Below, one piece after another: positions 1-8,053 of a DNA stretch of 28,520 nucleotides. Origin of the DNA: Candidatus Nanoanaerosalina archaeon (GTDB taxonomy: Archaea > Nanohalarchaeota > Nanosalinia > Nanosalinales > Nanoanaerosalinaceae); assembly GCA_022729275.1 (NCBI GenBank), contig JALDAH010000005.1, positions 1-28,520 of the forward strand, in the 5' to 3' direction. Numbering within the stretch: position 1 is the stretch's first letter; the number at the start of each line of letters is the position of its first letter. Position numbers and translations under genes: made by a program. The notes under the pieces were generated by a model. It searched no databases, was not told where the DNA came from, and saw only the letters and a list, made by a program, of their open reading frames with translations.

Positions 1-1
1 A

Positions 2-1897
2 GAAGAAGAATATCTCCATATCACAGCTTCATCAGACAGCGGATATGAATTTACTGGTTGGTCAGGCGATTGTGATCAAATCGACGGTGATGCTTGTGCC
101 GTAACTATGACCGAGGACAAAAACGTTCACGCCAACTTCGAAGAAGAAACCGAACCATACTTCGAAGTAACTGCTCAAACCAATTCCATACATTGGCATC
201 CGGACGGCGTGGAAAACGAAGAAGAAAGCAGCGTTCGGGTAATGGTGGAAAACACCGGAGACGAATACGACTGCCAACAAATAACCTATGATGTCGGCTT
301 CGGAACCGAATCTTCGAACGTTTGTCTTGATTCCGGTGAAGATTTGGGGACCTGGGGAGAAATACTGTCGGTAATGCCTGGAACGGGAGACGCTGGAACC
401 TACATTGGAACCGTTTCAAGTGAAGATGACAGCTTTGATGTTGATATAGAAATTGAGGATGAACCGGACACCTATACCCTTACCTATTCCGCCGAAACCG
501 GAGGATCCATAGACGGTGAGTCCACCCAAACCGTAGAACACGGTGAAGACGGCAGTGAAGTAGAAGCAATACCCGATGATGGATATGTATTCGACGAGTG
601 GGATGACGGGGTGACTACCGCAAGCAGGGAGGACACCGATGTTACCGAAGACATAGACGTTACCGCAAAATTCACTGAAAAAGAATACGAAGTAACCTAC
701 GACGCAAACGGAGGAAGTTGTCCCTCATCCGAAACCGTAGACCACGGAGACTCAAACACGGAACCTGATTGTACGAAAACAGGACATTCCATAAGTAGCT
801 ACACCGTTACTTCGGGAAGCTGTGGTGGTTCATTTAATTCTAATACAGGAGTGTGTGACTCAGTAGAAGAAGATATTACGATCAGAGCGAATTGGGATAT
901 AAACGAATATACTGTAACATTACGTCGATCCGGTATAAGCGACAGTGGTGCAAGCGGAGAAGGAAGATTCAACGATGGAACTTGGAACTCTTTAGACACC
1001 AGCCAAACTTTTGATTACGGAACCGAAATAACCGTTGAAGCAAGAGGCACAGACGGAGCCGAATTTGATAGATGGAACAGTCCTAATTGCGATGGTCAAA
1101 CAGGACCCTGCACTTTTACTGTTACTGAAGATGTTACCGAATACGCCATATTCGAATGGGAGACATATCATATTTCATGTAGCGTTGGTGACGGAGAAGG
1201 ATCAACGGGAGGAGATTGCGGAACCAATGTCGATCATGGAGACGACGCCACAGTCACAGCCAGTCCCGATGAAGGTTACGAATTCAGCCACTGGTCGGGA
1301 GACGCTTCCTACACAGCTAACAGCTACTACACCTTTACCGATGTTAGTGAAGACAAGCACGCCGTAGCCAACTTCGAAGAGGAGGAGGTTTCGACTTTTG
1401 TTATATATGAAGAAGGATACGAATATTCCGGGGGCATTGAAAGAGACGGTTGGCTATGGGATCCTTTTAATTATTTAGAATATTATAATAGAGTAAAAGA
1501 AACTGATCATCTTTATATAGATTTAAAAATGTCGGATTTTTCCGCTACCCCGGTTCATGTTCATATGGACACCGGAAGTGAAATAGATCTAAGCGATTAT
1601 AGCACTTTGAATGTTGAAGCTGAGGTTTGGTCTGCGGATGATGATGATTGTGCAGTATGGGAAGGTTTGCTTATAGCAGGGTCCGGGGAATACGAATACA
1701 ATGAGGATTTTGAAGAATGGGATTTCGACTTTTCCGCAGTTGGCAGGAAGGCTATTGAATGTGAAGGCGGGCCATATTACACAACCCTCACCGTTGATTT
1801 ATCTGATGTAAATGATCAAGAATTGATTACCTTTGGAATAGATTCACATTGGCTGGAACAATGGGTAAGAATATCTAAGATAACACTCGATCCATAA
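2..1897 (+). CDS. Secreted InlB-type repeat protein, 5' partial
   Basis: The reading frame is open from the second base of the window, so this is the last 631 codons of a longer protein. A first ATG at 107 falls inside a repeat and is not the true start. Several modules of about 70 residues follow, each opening with Y-x-V/L-T and closing with A-x-F or A-x-W, with G-Y-x-F-x-x-W in the middle. This is the pattern of the InlB B-repeat ('bacterial repeat') domain of adhesins. An unrelated beta-rich module lies at about 158-470. Cysteines occur in close pairs, suggesting disulfides outside the cell. The last ~170 residues (from about 1387) form a different acidic, aromatic-rich domain with no membrane helix or recognised sorting signal, so anchoring, if any, must be upstream. 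The protein is very acidic. An adhesive or surface role is inferred from the family; ligand unknown. Confidence 0.8.
   Translation, partial: EEEYLHITASSDSGYEFTGWSGDCDQIDGDACAVTMTEDKNVHANFEEETEPYFEVTAQTNSIHWHPDGVENEEESSVRVMVENTGDEYDCQQITYDVGFGTESSNVCLDSGEDLGTWGEILSVMPGTGDAGTYIGTVSSEDDSFDVDIEIEDEPDTYTLTYSAETGGSIDGESTQTVEHGEDGSEVEAIPDDGYVFDEWDDGVTTASREDTDVTEDIDVTAKFTEKEYEVTYDANGGSCPSSETVDHGDSNTEPDCTKTGHSISSYTVTSGSCGGSFNSNTGVCDSVEEDITIRANWDINEYTVTLRRSGISDSGASGEGRFNDGTWNSLDTSQTFDYGTEITVEARGTDGAEFDRWNSPNCDGQTGPCTFTVTEDVTEYAIFEWETYHISCSVGDGEGSTGGDCGTNVDHGDDATVTASPDEGYEFSHWSGDASYTANSYYTFTDVSEDKHAVANFEEEEVSTFVIYEEGYEYSGGIERDGWLWDPFNYLEYYNRVKETDHLYIDLKMSDFSATPVHVHMDTGSEIDLSDYSTLNVEAEVWSADDDDCAVWEGLLIAGSGEYEYNEDFEEWDFDFSAVGRKAIECEGGPYYTTLTVDLSDVNDQELITFGIDSHWLEQWVRISKITLDP
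473..1386 (+). repeat. Tandem InlB-like repeat modules (protein level)
   Basis: Four consecutive modules can be read at about 473-684, 685-906, 907-1158 and 1165-1386; a further one is cut by the left edge (2-157). They share the opening strand, a central H-G/Y-G turn and a closing A-N-F-like strand, but they are divergent at the DNA level. These are old protein repeats rather than fresh DNA duplications. G+C is near one half here, above the rest of the window. Confidence 0.65.
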
Positions 1898-1937
1898 ATT
1901 AAACAAAACATTTTCAAGAAATAAAAAAAATATAAAC

Positions 1938-2210
1938 ATGATGAAAAGGTATCATGTCTTTATTTCCGGCAGAGTCCAAGGAGTCTTTTTCAGGAACACA
2001 ACCAGAAAAAAGGCTCAAGAACTGGGAGTAAATGGATGGGTAAAAAATCTTGAAGATGGTCGTGTTGAAGCCGTATTCGAGGGTTCCAAAGAAAAAATCG
2101 ATGCTATGATAGATTTCTGCGAGATAGGGCCAAGACTCGCAAATGTAGAGAAAGTCGAAGTATCAGAGGAAGAACCTGAGAACCTCGACACTTTCAAGGT
2201 GAAAAGATAG
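1938..2210 (+). CDS. acyP: Acylphosphatase
   Basis: A 90-residue protein covering the complete acylphosphatase fold. The signature G-R-V-Q-G-V-F-F-R lies at residues 11-19 with the phosphate-binding Arg19, and G-W-V-K-N at 33-37 supplies Asn37, the residue that positions the water. The enzyme hydrolyses acyl phosphates such as carbamoyl phosphate or 1,3-bisphosphoglycerate in the cytoplasm. Length is normal for the family (about 90). Two adjacent ATG codons (1938, 1941) are possible starts. It lies 40 bases after the surface-protein gene, in an A-rich spacer without a convincing terminator, and 60 bases before pus10. Confidence 0.95.
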   Translation: MMKRYHVFISGRVQGVFFRNTTRKKAQELGVNGWVKNLEDGRVEAVFEGSKEKIDAMIDFCEIGPRLANVEKVEVSEEEPENLDTFKVKR

Positions 2211-2270
2211 ATTTTTCCTTTCTGCAACCTCATTTTTAACTTTTGTCACACAATTTCTTTTGGGAGAACA

Positions 2271-3548
2271 ATGGAAGTGGAAGAAAAAATTGATCTGCTT
2301 GACTCCTTTGAACTATGCGACCACTGTTTTGGAAGACAGTTCGCTAGACTTGGGAGAGGTTTTACTAATTATGAGAGGACATGGATAATAGAAAAAACAA
2401 TAGGAGACTCTGAAAAGATAGATGAAACCAGTTTCAAAAGGGAGAACATACCTGAAAGAGATTTGGATCTAAAGGAGAACTGTTACATATGTGGAGGCCT
2501 TTTCATGGACATTGAAAGGTTTGTCAAAAGAGTTTACAATTCTCTGGAGAGGTATGATTTCTCCACTTATCTTGTGGGCACAAGAGTTCCTCCTAAAGTT
2601 TCAAAGGCGGAAGAAGAAGTATGGGAAGAAGCGGGTGTCCAGTGGGTTGAACCTATTAAAAGCGAACTGAACAGGATGATAGGGAAGGAACTGGAGAAAA
2701 AACTCGAGGAAGAAAGAGGTATGAAAACCGATGTGGACTTCAAAAGAGCTGATATCAACCCTGTTCTTGACATAGAAAAAGATCGCGTGGAACTGCAGAT
2801 AAACTCTCTGCTGATACACGGTTTTTATAACAAGCTTGAGAGAGGTATTCCTCAGACAGAATGGACATGTGGAAACTGCAGTGGAAAGGGATGCGAAGAA
2901 TGCGAATGGACCGGTAAGAACTACCCTGAATCTGTGGAAGAGATAATAGCAGAACCTTTGATAGGAATGACAAAAGGTTTGGAGACAAGGTTTCATGGTG
3001 CGGGTAGAGAAGATGTTGATGCGCTCTGTCTTGGAAAAAGAGAGTTCGTGATAGAGGTTATCGAACCTGAGATAAGAAGTGTAGATCTTGAAAAACTGGA
3101 GAAAGAAGTCAAAAAATCCGGTAAAGTCGAAGTTTACAAGCTTGAGATGGCTGAAAAAGACCTTGTTGAAAAAGTCAAAAAGAGGAGGGCCAACAAGACT
3201 TACAGAGCAAAAGTCTCCACTGACGAAGAAGTAGATGAAAGAAGTTTGGATAAACTTGAGAAAATAAGGGGAACAATAAACCAGAAAACACCTACAAGAG
3301 TCTCTCACAGAAGAGCAAACAAGACCAGGAAGAGAAAAGTACTTGACATAAAATGGGAAAAACTTGGAGATACTTCCTTAGAACTAGAGATAAAGGGAGA
3401 AGCAGGTCTTTACATTAAAGAATTAATATCCGGTGACAAGAACAATACAGAGCCTTCAGTGAGTGATGTTCTTGGTGTCAAAACTGTTTGTGAAGAACTC
3501 GATGTGATCGACATAGAGAAACCTGAGGGATACAAGAATATTAGTTAG
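2271..3548 (+). CDS. pus10: tRNA pseudouridine synthase Pus10
   Basis: A 425-residue protein matching archaeal Pus10, which makes pseudouridine 54 and/or 55 in the tRNA T-loop. The N-terminal accessory part begins with L-C-D-H-C-F-G-R-Q-F (15-24) and carries zinc-type cysteines at 16, 19, 71 and 74, with a second cluster at 200, 203, 208 and 211. The catalytic domain has the G-R-E-D-V-D motif (245-250) carrying the catalytic aspartate. Near the C-terminus are T-R-V-S-H-R-R-A and G-L-Y-I-K-E-L, both typical of the family. A weak GGGAGA ribosome site precedes the ATG. Pus10 next to L21e and RpoF is a common archaeal arrangement and supports the call. Confidence 0.95.
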   Translation: MEVEEKIDLLDSFELCDHCFGRQFARLGRGFTNYERTWIIEKTIGDSEKIDETSFKRENIPERDLDLKENCYICGGLFMDIERFVKRVYNSLERYDFSTYLVGTRVPPKVSKAEEEVWEEAGVQWVEPIKSELNRMIGKELEKKLEEERGMKTDVDFKRADINPVLDIEKDRVELQINSLLIHGFYNKLERGIPQTEWTCGNCSGKGCEECEWTGKNYPESVEEIIAEPLIGMTKGLETRFHGAGREDVDALCLGKREFVIEVIEPEIRSVDLEKLEKEVKKSGKVEVYKLEMAEKDLVEKVKKRRANKTYRAKVSTDEEVDERSLDKLEKIRGTINQKTPTRVSHRRANKTRKRKVLDIKWEKLGDTSLELEIKGEAGLYIKELISGDKNNTEPSVSDVLGVKTVCEELDVIDIEKPEGYKNIS

Positions 3549-3600
3549 ATACCGGTCACACCAGACAAGGTTTTAAAAGTTCTCCACGATTAATTTTCTA

Positions 3601-3613
3601 GGTAAATATATAC
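3601..3613 (+). promoter_or_regulatory. Probable TATA box for rpl21e operon
   Basis: AAATATATA at 3604-3612 lies in the 105-base gap after pus10, about 42 bases before the preferred rpl21e start. This would give a leader of roughly 20 bases containing the AAGGTG ribosome site. A second TATA-like string, GTTTTAAAAG near 3570-3580, is an alternative. Assigned by pattern only. Confidence 0.5.
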
Positions 3614-3653
3614 TAATTCAAAACAGCAGTTTTTGGATTTCAAGGTGTTTGTT

Positions 3654-3944
3654 ATGGCTCAAAAATCAAAAGGACAGAGGAACAAAACCAGGAAGAAGCT
3701 TAAAAAGCATTCAAGGGATAAAGAAACAGTCACATCTCATCTTAAGAGTTTTGATGTTGGTCAAAAGGTTAATATAAAGATAGATCCATCCGTTCATCGG
3801 GGTATACCCTCTCCTAGATTCCACGGTAAGAACGGAAAAATTGTGGGCAAACAGGGAAGATCCTACATGGTCGAGATAAAAGACATCAAAAAGAAGAAGA
3901 AACTTACAGTTTACCCTTCACATCTGAAGGAGGTCAAACAATGA
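3654..3944 (+). CDS. rpl21e: 50S ribosomal protein L21e
   Basis: A 96-residue basic protein of normal length for archaeal/eukaryotic L21e. It has a lysine-rich N-terminus and H-R-G-I-P-S-P-R-F-H-G-K-N-G at residues 48-61, characteristic of the family. I chose the ATG at 3654 over the upstream TTG at 3633 because AAGGTG at 3642-3647 is correctly spaced for it and family members begin M-A-Q/K-K-S-x-G. The stop overlaps the rpoF start (ATGA at 3941-3944), so the two are probably translationally coupled. Confidence 0.95.
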   Translation: MAQKSKGQRNKTRKKLKKHSRDKETVTSHLKSFDVGQKVNIKIDPSVHRGIPSPRFHGKNGKIVGKQGRSYMVEIKDIKKKKKLTVYPSHLKEVKQ

Positions 3945-4270
3945 AACTTTTGGAGAAAGATGATTCTACAGCGTTAGATGCATTCGAAATTTTGTCGGAG
4001 TACGACGAAAACGAATTAAACCGCATTCAAAGAGAAAACCTGGAATTTTTAAGGAAAAACTTGAAGATAAAGGACAAGGAAAGCTTTGAAGAACTCAAAA
4101 AAGAACTCTCAGAAGTTGACAGCCTAAAAGAAAAGCATGTTTTAAAACTTCTGGAGCTCCTCCCAACACATGAGAAAGAAGTGAAAACCATACTTAGTAA
4201 AGAAAGGATCAAACTTGAAGATACGGAAGTAAAAAACATAATTGATATATGCCAGTCTTACAAAAACTAG
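3941..4270 (+). CDS. rpoF: DNA-directed RNA polymerase subunit F (Rpb4)
   Basis: A 109-residue, mostly helical and highly charged protein of the length and character of archaeal RpoF, the Rpb4 homologue that forms the polymerase stalk with RpoE. Sequence conservation in this family is low. The call rests on the helical HRDC-like C-terminal half (about residues 60-107) and on position: rpl21e-rpoF-DUF655-rsmA is a conserved archaeal gene order. The start overlaps the rpl21e stop by four bases. Confidence 0.85.
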   Translation: MKLLEKDDSTALDAFEILSEYDENELNRIQRENLEFLRKNLKIKDKESFEELKKELSEVDSLKEKHVLKLLELLPTHEKEVKTILSKERIKLEDTEVKNIIDICQSYKN

Positions 4271-4290
4271 TAGAGACCGGTGTTTGAAAA

Positions 4291-4863
4291 ATGAGAGATG
4301 AATACGCAATTGTCTTAGATTTCCTGAAGCATGGAAGAGCTGGAGGAAAGGACAATAGACTAGTCCAAGCCATAGGAAAAGACAATTTCAACCTTCTTGA
4401 ACTGGTTGCAAGGGAAGGAAAACATCTCAAATCAGGTGATCAAGTATATATAGGTGAAGGAGAACGAGAAGACGTTGAATTTATCAAGGGAAGAATAACA
4501 CTGAATGACTTAACAAGTAATGCATCCAGAGAGCTTGATTATATCTTGGAAGAACTTATAAAAGAAAACCAGGAAAAGTTCGTCAAATTCTTCAATCAGG
4601 CAGGTCCCATAAGCACTAGACAGCATTCACTGGAGCTTTTACCCAACGTTGGGAAAAAACACATGTGGAAAATAATCGAAGAACGAGATATAGAAAAGTT
4701 CTCCGATCTAAAAGATATAAAGGAGAGGGTCTCTCTTTTACCGGATCCAAAAAAACTGATTAAGAAGAGATTAAAGAAAGAGCTCAAAGGAGGGTGCAAA
4801 AGATACATATTCACCGCTCCACCAAGAAATGAGGACAAAAACAAGAGAATAAGGTATGATTAG
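4291..4863 (+). CDS. DUF655 family protein (OB-fold plus HhH)
   Basis: A 190-residue protein of the archaeal DUF655 family. The N-terminal part opens with E-Y-A-I-V-L-D-F-L and includes G-D-x-V-Y-I-G at about 49-55, a short beta-barrel region. A helix-hairpin-helix-like stretch with L-P-N-V-G-K-K (117-123) follows and suggests nucleic-acid binding. The molecular function is unknown. Its fixed place between rpoF and rsmA suggests a role in ribosome or RNA metabolism, but that is inference from neighbours. A GGTG ribosome site is at about 4279. The 3' end overlaps rsmA by eight bases. Confidence 0.85.
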   Translation: MRDEYAIVLDFLKHGRAGGKDNRLVQAIGKDNFNLLELVAREGKHLKSGDQVYIGEGEREDVEFIKGRITLNDLTSNASRELDYILEELIKENQEKFVKFFNQAGPISTRQHSLELLPNVGKKHMWKIIEERDIEKFSDLKDIKERVSLLPDPKKLIKKRLKKELKGGCKRYIFTAPPRNEDKNKRIRYD

Positions 4864-5662
4864 AGAAACACTGGAAAAAAAAGGAATCAAACCCAATAAG
4901 GATCTGGATCAGCATTTTCTTCTATCCGAAAAAATTCTGAAAAGAGAAGTAGATGAGGCTGAAATAACCAGCGAAGATATCGTCCTGGAGATAGGTGGAG
5001 GCATAGGCAACCTCACAGAAGAACTATCAGATAGGGCAAAAAAGGTAATAACTGTTGAAAAAGACCATAAACTGGCGAACTTTCTGAGAAAAAAATTCGT
5101 GAACTACAATGTAGAGGTCATAGAAGGAGATTTTATCGATAAAAAAGAAGAATTGCAGGAATTCACCAAGTGCGTCTCAAACCCTCCATACCAGATATCG
5201 TCAGAAATAGTAGAGTTTCTCGGGAAAAAAAATGTTTTATCCGTGCTCATACTTCAAAAAGAGTTTGTGGACAAACTTGTTGCAGGTCCTGGTTCAGGGA
5301 ATTACGGCTTTTTCACTGTTCTGACAAACTTTTATTTTATACCTGTATTTCTGGAAAAAGTTCCCAAGATTAATTTTTTTCCTAATCCTGAAGTAGATTC
5401 CGCTATGGTGAAATTTTTCCCTAGAAAAACCAGATTCGGTATAGATGACGATGAAAGCTTTTTAAGAACTGTTAGAGCTCTTTTCACTACTAAAAGAAAA
5501 AAGGTGAGAAATTCGCTGGTGGATTCAAGACACATACTAAAAGTTTCTAAGGAAGAGATCAAAAATATAAGGGATGAGATACCATATTCCAACAAGAGGG
5601 TTGTAAACCTCTCAATAAAAGAAATTGCTGACATCCATATATACCTGGAGAAATTATTATGA
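4856..5662 (+). CDS. rsmA: 16S rRNA dimethyladenosine transferase RsmA/KsgA
   Basis: A 268-residue Rossmann-fold methyltransferase that places four methyl groups on the two adjacent adenines in the last helix of small-subunit rRNA. The N-terminal D-Q-H-F-L (18-22) corresponds to the family's G-Q-H-F-L, motif I is L-E-I-G-G-G-I-G-N-L (44-53), and the catalytic N-P-P-Y-Q-I is at 109-114. The C-terminal helical domain with T-K-R-K-K-V-R-N-S-L is also typical. Length is usual for archaea. It overlaps DUF655 upstream and a small zinc-protein gene downstream (ATGA), so it sits in a tightly coupled operon. Confidence 0.96.
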   Translation: MIRETLEKKGIKPNKDLDQHFLLSEKILKREVDEAEITSEDIVLEIGGGIGNLTEELSDRAKKVITVEKDHKLANFLRKKFVNYNVEVIEGDFIDKKEELQEFTKCVSNPPYQISSEIVEFLGKKNVLSVLILQKEFVDKLVAGPGSGNYGFFTVLTNFYFIPVFLEKVPKINFFPNPEVDSAMVKFFPRKTRFGIDDDESFLRTVRALFTTKRKKVRNSLVDSRHILKVSKEEIKNIRDEIPYSNKRVVNLSIKEIADIHIYLEKLL

Positions 5663-5805
5663 GTGCTTGTAAACACTGCGGAGCTCTTTTAAAAACCGAA
5701 AAAGAAAAAGAAAGAGAGATATGTACTGATTGTTTAAGAAAGGGTTTCTGGAAGTTTAGTGAAGTTCTCGGGAAGATGAGAAAGAAATTCGGAGATCTTG
5801 ATTGA
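5659..5805 (+). CDS. Small zinc-binding protein, 48 aa
   Basis: A 48-codon frame starting with the ATG that overlaps the rsmA stop codon (ATGA at 5659-5662). Cysteines at residues 4, 7, 22 and 25 form two C-x2-C knuckles separated by 14 residues, the layout of a compact zinc ribbon. After it comes a basic, aromatic tail (G-F-W-K-F, then K-M-R-K-K-F). I do not recognise the family. The four-base overlap and in-frame knuckles argue that it is real despite its size. It lies inside the rsmA-HemK2 operon interval, where an RNA- or ribosome-related role would be expected. It does not look like Trm112, the zinc partner of some methyltransferases. Confidence 0.7.
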   Translation: MSACKHCGALLKTEKEKEREICTDCLRKGFWKFSEVLGKMRKKFGDLD

Positions 5806-5817
5806 TTTCCAACCAAA

Positions 5818-5826
5818 AATATTAAA
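5818..5826 (+). promoter_or_regulatory. Probable TATA box for pyrG (leaderless)
   Basis: AATATTAAA is centred about 22 bases before the pyrG ATG at 5843, in a gap of only 37 bases. No ribosome binding site precedes the ATG, which fits a leaderless transcript starting at or next to it. Confidence 0.45.
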
Positions 5827-5842
5827 CAATTTTTCTTAAATT

Positions 5843-7429
5843 ATGTTCATGCCGAAATGGATATTTGTCACGGGAGGAGTTCTATCAGGTCTTGGAAAAG
5901 GGCTTACATCAGCTTCTATAGCGAAACTTTTGCAGAGTAGAAATTACAAAGTAATCCCTATAAAGTGTGATGGATACCTGAACGTTGATCCCGGCACCAT
6001 GAACCCCATGGAACACGGTGAGGTTTTTGTACAGAAAGATGGTGGAGAGGTTGATATGGACTTTGGACACTACGAAAGGTTTCTGGGTATAGACACCAAG
6101 TTCAAATGGAACCTCACCTCAGGAAAGGTCTTCAAGACAGTTATTGAAAAAGAAAGGAAAGGAGATTTTCTAGGAGAAACCGTTCAAATGATACCTCACG
6201 TAACCGATGAGGTCAAGAGAAGGTTTAGAGAGATATCAGAAGAAGAAAACGCTGATATAGTAATAGTTGAGATAGGTGGTACAGTCGGTGATATGGAGAA
6301 CCAGCTGTTTCTTGAAGCCACACGACAGCTCAAAAACGAAGAAAACTCCGTTCATATACACCTAACTCTTGTACCCTATCTTGAAACCGTTGGAGAACAG
6401 AAGACAAAACCCACACAGCATTCTGTAAGCAAGTTGAGAGAACTAGGATTAAAACCAGATATAATAATCGGAAGAAGTGAAGAAAAACTTGACAGCAATT
6501 CAAAAGAAAAAATCAGTCTTTTCTGTGATGTAGAAAAAGAAAACGTGGTCTCAAATCCAAATATAGATAATATTTACCGTCTTCCACTTATATTGGCAGA
6601 TGAAGGAGCTGACAAACAGGTATTAAAAGAACTCGAATACCATAACGGTAAAAGAAACATGGAAAAATGGAAAACTCTTGTTGAAAACATGGAAAACCCT
6701 GATAATCATGTGAATATAGGTATATGTGGCAAGTACACCGACATGGACGATTCTTATGTCAGCATAGAAGAAGCATTGAGACATGCAGGAGCTCATCTGA
6801 AAACACATGTGAAAACCGAGGTAGTATGCTCACAAAAAATAGAAGATGAAGGAGCTTCTGTACTTAAAGGAAAGGACGGCGTGATAATACCTGGAGGATT
6901 CGGTTCAAGAGGTGTTGAAGGAAAAATCATGGCCGCAAAGTACTGCCGTGAGAACAATATTCCTCTTCTTGGTATATGTTTCGGTCTGCAGATGATGGTG
7001 ATAGAATACGCCAGAAACGTCTGTGGATTTAAAGACTCTAACTCCGAGGAGATAGATGAAGAAGCTGAAAATCTATTGATAAAAGAACTGCCAGAACAGA
7101 AGGAGATTGAGAAAAAAGGCGGTACAATGAGACTTGGACATTACACCGCAGATATAGAAGAAGAAAGTGAAGTATTCGACATATATGAAAAAAAGAAAGT
7201 TGGAGAAAGGCACAGACATCGTTTTGAGGTAAACCCTGAATACCATGAAGTTCTTGAGGAAAACGGCCTCAAGATTTCTGGAAGTTCTAAAAACGGTTTA
7301 CTAGCTGAATTTGTTGAATTAAGAGATCATAAATTTTACATAGGCACACAGTCCCATCCCGAATTCACTTCAAGATTCGAAACACCCAATCAGTTATACA
7401 AAAGATTCTTAGAAACTTCAAAGGAATGA
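5843..7429 (+). CDS. pyrG: CTP synthase
   Basis: A 528-residue CTP synthase, converting UTP, ATP and glutamine to CTP. The synthetase domain opens with the P-loop G-G-V-L-S-G-L-G-K-G (11-20) and holds the conserved G-x-V-Q-M-I-P-H-V-T-D-E segment (112-123) and the E-I-G-G-T-V-G-D motif (143-150). The class I glutamine amidotransferase domain has P-G-G-F-G-S-R-G (350-357), the nucleophile Cys379 in G-I-C-F-G, and His505/Glu507 in S-H-P-E-F. All catalytic residues are present and length is normal. Translation may start at 5843 or at the ATG at 5849. It ends in an ATGA overlap with the HemK2-type gene. Confidence 0.97.
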   Translation: MFMPKWIFVTGGVLSGLGKGLTSASIAKLLQSRNYKVIPIKCDGYLNVDPGTMNPMEHGEVFVQKDGGEVDMDFGHYERFLGIDTKFKWNLTSGKVFKTVIEKERKGDFLGETVQMIPHVTDEVKRRFREISEEENADIVIVEIGGTVGDMENQLFLEATRQLKNEENSVHIHLTLVPYLETVGEQKTKPTQHSVSKLRELGLKPDIIIGRSEEKLDSNSKEKISLFCDVEKENVVSNPNIDNIYRLPLILADEGADKQVLKELEYHNGKRNMEKWKTLVENMENPDNHVNIGICGKYTDMDDSYVSIEEALRHAGAHLKTHVKTEVVCSQKIEDEGASVLKGKDGVIIPGGFGSRGVEGKIMAAKYCRENNIPLLGICFGLQMMVIEYARNVCGFKDSNSEEIDEEAENLLIKELPEQKEIEKKGGTMRLGHYTADIEEESEVFDIYEKKKVGERHRHRFEVNPEYHEVLEENGLKISGSSKNGLLAEFVELRDHKFYIGTQSHPEFTSRFETPNQLYKRFLETSKE

Positions 7430-8028
7430 TAAAAATAGGTAAAGTTTTTTTCAGATATCTCGAGTTCGAAGTTCCTGAAGGGATCTATGAGCCAAGAGAG
7501 GATTCTTTTCTGGCTGGAAATTATCTATGGGGAGTTGATTTAGAAGGGAAAAAAATCCTCGATGTAGGAACCGGTACAGGATTTCTTGGGATAATATGTA
7601 ATGAAAAAGGAGGAAAGGTACATGCAACTGATATAAATCCCAAGGCTATTAAAACATCCATCGAAAACGCTGATAGAAATAATCTGGAGATTGATGCCTT
7701 TGAAAGCGATCTGTTCCAAAAAGTCCATGAGAAATACGACATAATTCTGTTCAACGCACCTTATCTACCTGGCAAGAGAGATAATTCTAACATGGAAGAA
7801 AAATCCTGGGTCGGCGGTGAAAAGGGAAATGAAACATTGATAAATTTTCTGGAAAAAGCGGATAAACACTTGAAAAAATCCGGTTTTATTCTGCTGGTTT
7901 TCAGCTCTATTTCAGGCATCAAAGAAATATTCGACAAAATAAATGGAAAAAACATGGAATACCACGTTATAAAGGAGGAAAAAGTGGACTGGGAGAAACT
8001 TTTACTTGTAAAATGTTACAAATTTTAA
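7426..8028 (+). CDS. HemK2/Mtq2-type protein glutamine methyltransferase
   Basis: A 200-residue class I methyltransferase without the N-terminal domain of bacterial PrmC, as in archaeal and eukaryotic HemK2/Mtq2, which methylates the GGQ glutamine of the release factor. Y-E-P-R-E-D-S-F-L (21-29) is the family's signature before motif I, which reads D-V-G-T-G-T-G-F-L-G (46-55). The catalytic tetrad is N-A-P-Y (110-113) rather than N-P-P-Y, followed by L-P; the Asn, second Pro and Tyr are kept. HemK2 near rsmA is common in archaea; here pyrG and a small zinc protein lie between them. Release factor as substrate is inferred from the family. Confidence 0.85.
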   Translation: MIKIGKVFFRYLEFEVPEGIYEPREDSFLAGNYLWGVDLEGKKILDVGTGTGFLGIICNEKGGKVHATDINPKAIKTSIENADRNNLEIDAFESDLFQKVHEKYDIILFNAPYLPGKRDNSNMEEKSWVGGEKGNETLINFLEKADKHLKKSGFILLVFSSISGIKEIFDKINGKNMEYHVIKEEKVDWEKLLLVKCYKF

Positions 8029-8031
8029 ATA
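8023..8031 (+). promoter_or_regulatory. Probable TATA box for the LamG surface protein
   Basis: TTTTAAATA overlaps the stop of the HemK2-type gene and is centred about 27 bases before the ATG at 8054, the spacing for a leaderless archaeal transcript. No ribosome site is visible in the 25-base gap. Confidence 0.45.
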
Positions 8032-8053
8032 GAAAGAGTAGCACATTAAGATT

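Noticed and set aside
107..1897. Gene start at ATG 107 for the surface protein
   Set aside because: The same frame is open to the left edge and continues a repeat module, so the true start is outside the window.
2601..3308. Minus-strand 235-codon frame opposite pus10
   Set aside because: Very rich in Phe and Ser, no motif, and fully inside a clear Pus10 gene; a shadow of the A-rich coding strand.
3633..3653. TTG start for L21e giving seven extra residues
   Set aside because: The ATG at 3654 has AAGGTG at proper distance and matches the family N-terminus.
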